Shown here in pieces: positions 5,919 to 8,071 of a stretch of DNA of 8,071 nucleotides. The notes under the pieces are model-generated. The model was given only the letters and a program-made list of their open reading frames with translations, searched no databases and had not been told where the DNA came from. A program made the translations under genes and the position numbers. This stretch comes from Lachnospiraceae bacterium (lineage in GTDB: Bacteria > Bacillota > Clostridia > Lachnospirales > Lachnospiraceae): positions 1 to 8,071 of the forward strand of contig JAKSRN010000080.1 of assembly GCA_024403585.1 (NCBI GenBank), written 5' to 3'. Numbering within the stretch: position 1 is the stretch's first letter; each line of letters opens with the position of its first letter.

Positions 5919-5921
5919 AAC

Positions 5922-6542
5922 ATGAAACAATGCAGAAAGATTCCTGTATATCTTCTGCTGCTGGTAGTCCTTCTGTCTCTTTCTGCCTGTGGCGAAAAGA
6001 GGCCGGAGGCTACAACTGTCTGTGTAGTAAAAGGCGGAAAACTGAAACAGATCCTTGTGGATCAGGCACCGGATTATACAGAGTCTGAACTGCAGGAGTA
6101 TACAGAGGACAAGATTGCTGCCTATCTTGAAACAGAAAAAGAGGGTGACGTAAAGCTGGATTCCTGTAAAGAGGTAGATGGAGTGGTCTATATGGAGCTG
6201 CTCTTCGGAAGCGCGGCTGATTATAGTGCCATGACCGGGTTGCCCTGTTTTTTCGGAACTCTTGAAGAAGCTGTCGATGCAGGAACGGCGCCGGCGGGTA
6301 CACTGGTGGCACCGGATGGAACGACAGTAGAATTTTCTGCCCTTCTGGCAGAACACCCGGATTACCATATGCTGGGACTGGCTGAGAATGTTCTGGTGCA
6401 GACGAATAAAGAGATCCTTTACTCAGTTGCGCCTGCTACAGTGACCGGTGAGAGAACAGCTGTGATCGGTGACGGGAATTCTGATACATCCGGTTATATA
6501 CCGAGAATGACGGATGCTCCGGCTTATCTGATCTTTGAGTAG
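5922..6542 (+). CDS. Secreted lipoprotein of unknown function
   Basis: This 206-residue protein starts with a classical lipoprotein signal: basic KQCRK, a hydrophobic run at residues 8-20 and the lipobox LSAC with C23 as the lipidated cysteine. The mature protein should be anchored on the outer face of the membrane. The first mature segment (about 33-70) reads VCVVKGGKLKQILVDQA then YTESELQEYTEDKIAAYL. This pattern recalls small lipoproteins common in gut Clostridia, but I cannot assign a named domain. The rest is mixed strand/helix sequence with no catalytic motif, repeats or further membrane segments, and only C79 and C109 remain as mature cysteines after C23 and C34. AGGGAGA is eight bases before the ATG. 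It lies between purB and glyS, 56 bases before the latter, with no terminator visible on either side, so co-transcription is possible without implying a shared function. Confidence 0.88.
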   Translation: MKQCRKIPVYLLLLVVLLSLSACGEKRPEATTVCVVKGGKLKQILVDQAPDYTESELQEYTEDKIAAYLETEKEGDVKLDSCKEVDGVVYMELLFGSAADYSAMTGLPCFFGTLEEAVDAGTAPAGTLVAPDGTTVEFSALLAEHPDYHMLGLAENVLVQTNKEILYSVAPATVTGERTAVIGDGNSDTSGYIPRMTDAPAYLIFE

Positions 6543-6598
6543 GTCAGTAAGTTGTGGAATAGATACAGAAATTTTTAAAACGAGGAGAAATAGTTATT

Positions 6599-7996
6599 AT
6601 GGAAAAATCAATGGAGAAGATTGTAGCTCTTGCAAAATCCAGAGGTTTTGTTTATCCGGGTTCTGAGATCTATGGTGGTCTTGCAAATACCTGGGATTAC
6701 GGCCCACTGGGTGTTGAGCTCAAAAACAATGTAAAAAAAGCATGGTGGCAGAAATTCGTTATGGAGAACCAGTACAATGTAGGTGTTGACTGTGCGATCC
6801 TGATGAATCCACAGACATGGGTTGCTTCCGGACATCTTGGCGGATTCTCTGATCCTCTGATGGATTGTAAAGAGTGCCATGAGCGTTTCCGTGCAGACAA
6901 ACTGATCGAGGACTTCTGTGCTGAGAATGGTCTGGAGATCCCTAACGGCAGTGTTGACTCCCTGACTCAGGAGCAGATGAAAAACTTCATCGAGGAGCAC
7001 AACATTCCATGTCCTACCTGTGGAAAACACAACTTTACAGATATCCGTCAGTTCAACCTGATGTTCAAAACCTTCCAGGGTGTTACAGAGGATGCTAAGA
7101 ATACCGTATACCTTCGTCCTGAGACAGCACAGGGTATCTTCGTAAACTTCAAAAATGTTCAGAGAACATCCAGAAAGAAAATCCCATTTGGTATCGGCCA
7201 GATCGGAAAATCCTTCCGTAACGAGATCACACCTGGTAACTTTACATTCCGTACAAGAGAGTTCGAGCAGATGGAGCTGGAGTTCTTCTGTGAGCCAGGA
7301 ACAGATCTTGAGTGGTTCCAGTACTGGAGAGGCTTCTGCATCAACTGGCTGAAAGCTCTGGGAATGAAAGACGACGAGATGCGTGCAAGAGATCATTCTC
7401 CTGAGGAGCTTTGCTTCTACAGTAAAGGAACAACAGATATCGAGTTCCTCTTCCCATTCGGATGGGGCGAGCTGTGGGGAATCGCAGATCGTACTGACTA
7501 CGATCTGACACAGCATCAGAACGTATCCGGCGAGGATATGAGCTACTTCGATGATCAGAAGAAAGAGAAATACATCCCATACGTAATCGAGCCATCACTG
7601 GGTGCTGACCGTGTTGTTCTTGCATTCCTGTGTGCAGCTTATGATGAGGAAGTTCTGGATGCAGAGAGAAATGACGTTCGTACCGTTATGCATTTCCATC
7701 CTGCACTGGCACCTGTTAAGATCGCTGTTCTGCCTCTGTCCAAGAAACTGAACGAGGGTGCAGAGAAGATCTTCGCAGAGCTGTCTAAGAAATACAACTG
7801 CGAGTTTGATGATCGTGGAAACATCGGTAAGAGATATCGTCGTCAGGATGAGATCGGTACTCCATTCTGCATCACATACGATTTCGATTCTGAGACAGAT
7901 CATGCTGTAACCATCCGTTTCCGTGATTCCATGGAGCAGGTTCGTGTTGCAATCGATGAGCTGGATGCTTACTTTGCAGATAAATTTACATTCTGA
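6599..7996 (+). CDS. glyS: Glycyl-tRNA synthetase, single-chain dimeric type
   Basis: This 465-residue class II synthetase charges tRNA-Gly with glycine in the cytoplasm. It is the homodimeric form (also called glyQS), not the split alpha/beta enzyme. The N-terminal motif includes GFVYPGSEIYGG and WDYGPLG (about 16-38). A zinc-ribbon-like insertion has C90-x2-C93 and C138-x2-C141. RPETAQGIF (173-181) and motif 2 FRNEITPGNFTFRTREFEQ (206-224) form the ATP and glycine site, motif 3 is EPSLGADR (331-338), and the anticodon-binding domain runs from about 372 to the end. GAGGAG (6582-6587) lies 11 bases before the ATG at 6599; a second ATG at 6611 is possible but gives a shorter start. No T-box leader, common before this gene in other Firmicutes, is seen in the 56-base gap. 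Both tRNA-Gly substrates are encoded about 4 kb upstream. Confidence 0.97.
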   Translation: MEKSMEKIVALAKSRGFVYPGSEIYGGLANTWDYGPLGVELKNNVKKAWWQKFVMENQYNVGVDCAILMNPQTWVASGHLGGFSDPLMDCKECHERFRADKLIEDFCAENGLEIPNGSVDSLTQEQMKNFIEEHNIPCPTCGKHNFTDIRQFNLMFKTFQGVTEDAKNTVYLRPETAQGIFVNFKNVQRTSRKKIPFGIGQIGKSFRNEITPGNFTFRTREFEQMELEFFCEPGTDLEWFQYWRGFCINWLKALGMKDDEMRARDHSPEELCFYSKGTTDIEFLFPFGWGELWGIADRTDYDLTQHQNVSGEDMSYFDDQKKEKYIPYVIEPSLGADRVVLAFLCAAYDEEVLDAERNDVRTVMHFHPALAPVKIAVLPLSKKLNEGAEKIFAELSKKYNCEFDDRGNIGKRYRRQDEIGTPFCITYDFDSETDHAVTIRFRDSMEQVRVAIDELDAYFADKFTF

Positions 7997-8034
7997 TTTC
8001 TGTAAACAATAGTTTATAAACATAAGCGTGAATC

Positions 8035-8071
8035 AGAGAACCGGGAAATGCCTTTTCCCGGTTCTCTTTTT
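8035..8071 (+). terminator. Strong intrinsic terminator after glyS
   Basis: AGAGAACCGGGAAA (8035-8048) pairs perfectly with TTTCCCGGTTCTCT (8054-8067), giving a 14-bp stem with the five-base loop TGCCT. The T-run continues to the end of the window and is probably longer beyond it. It lies 38 bases after the stop codon and should end any purB-lipoprotein-glyS transcript. Confidence 0.95.

Noticed and set aside
6543..6598. T-box leader before glyS
   Set aside because: The gap is only 56 bases and lacks the conserved T-box sequence (AGGGTGGNACCGCG type) and terminator.
6608..7516. Long open frame on the minus strand inside glyS (302 codons)
   Set aside because: It is fully overlapped by a certain gene, has cysteine- and leucine-rich composition typical of antisense frames, and shows no recognisable motif.

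Overview
The window looks like an ordinary chromosomal segment of a Gram-positive, low-to-mid GC Clostridia bacterium, most likely a Lachnospiraceae member (Blautia/Dorea/Coprococcus type). The reasons are strong purine-rich AAAGGAG/AGGAGG ribosome sites, heavy use of AGA for arginine, a lipobox lipoprotein, and the style of the proteins. This family assignment is an inference from style; no marker gene such as 16S rRNA is present. All convincing genes lie on the + strand, and I found no mobile element, CRISPR array or phage gene.

Layout. Positions 1-99 are a leader with a GC-rich hairpin and a promoter-like sequence. Positions 100-1407 encode O-acetylhomoserine sulfhydrylase (metY type). Positions 1494-1928 encode an Rrf2-family regulator with IscR-like cysteines. 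Positions 1929-2100 are non-coding and hold three tandem ~35-bp repeats, each with a small hairpin, followed by a strong hairpin that probably ends the transcript. Positions 2124-2396 are a self-contained tRNA unit: a near-consensus promoter, tRNA-Gly(UCC), tRNA-Gly(GCC) and an intrinsic terminator. Positions 2474-4261 hold a seven-helix membrane protein (DUF4203/TMEM198-like) followed 27 bases later by alanine racemase (alr). Positions 4313-5832 hold a promoter region and adenylosuccinate lyase (purB) of the longer, eukaryote-like type. Positions 5847-6542 hold a possible 23-codon small ORF and an unknown lipoprotein. Positions 6599-7996 encode single-chain glycyl-tRNA synthetase, closed by a strong terminator at the end of the window.

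The genes serve core metabolism: sulfur amino acid synthesis and its probable regulation, glycine decoding (two isoacceptor tRNAs and the enzyme that charges them), D-alanine supply for peptidoglycan, and purine synthesis. I see no clearly new multi-gene system. The items most worth checking are the tandem hairpin repeats behind the Rrf2 gene, the Fe-S-type regulator next to metY, the small ORF before the lipoprotein, and the palindromic sequences around the metY and purB promoters.
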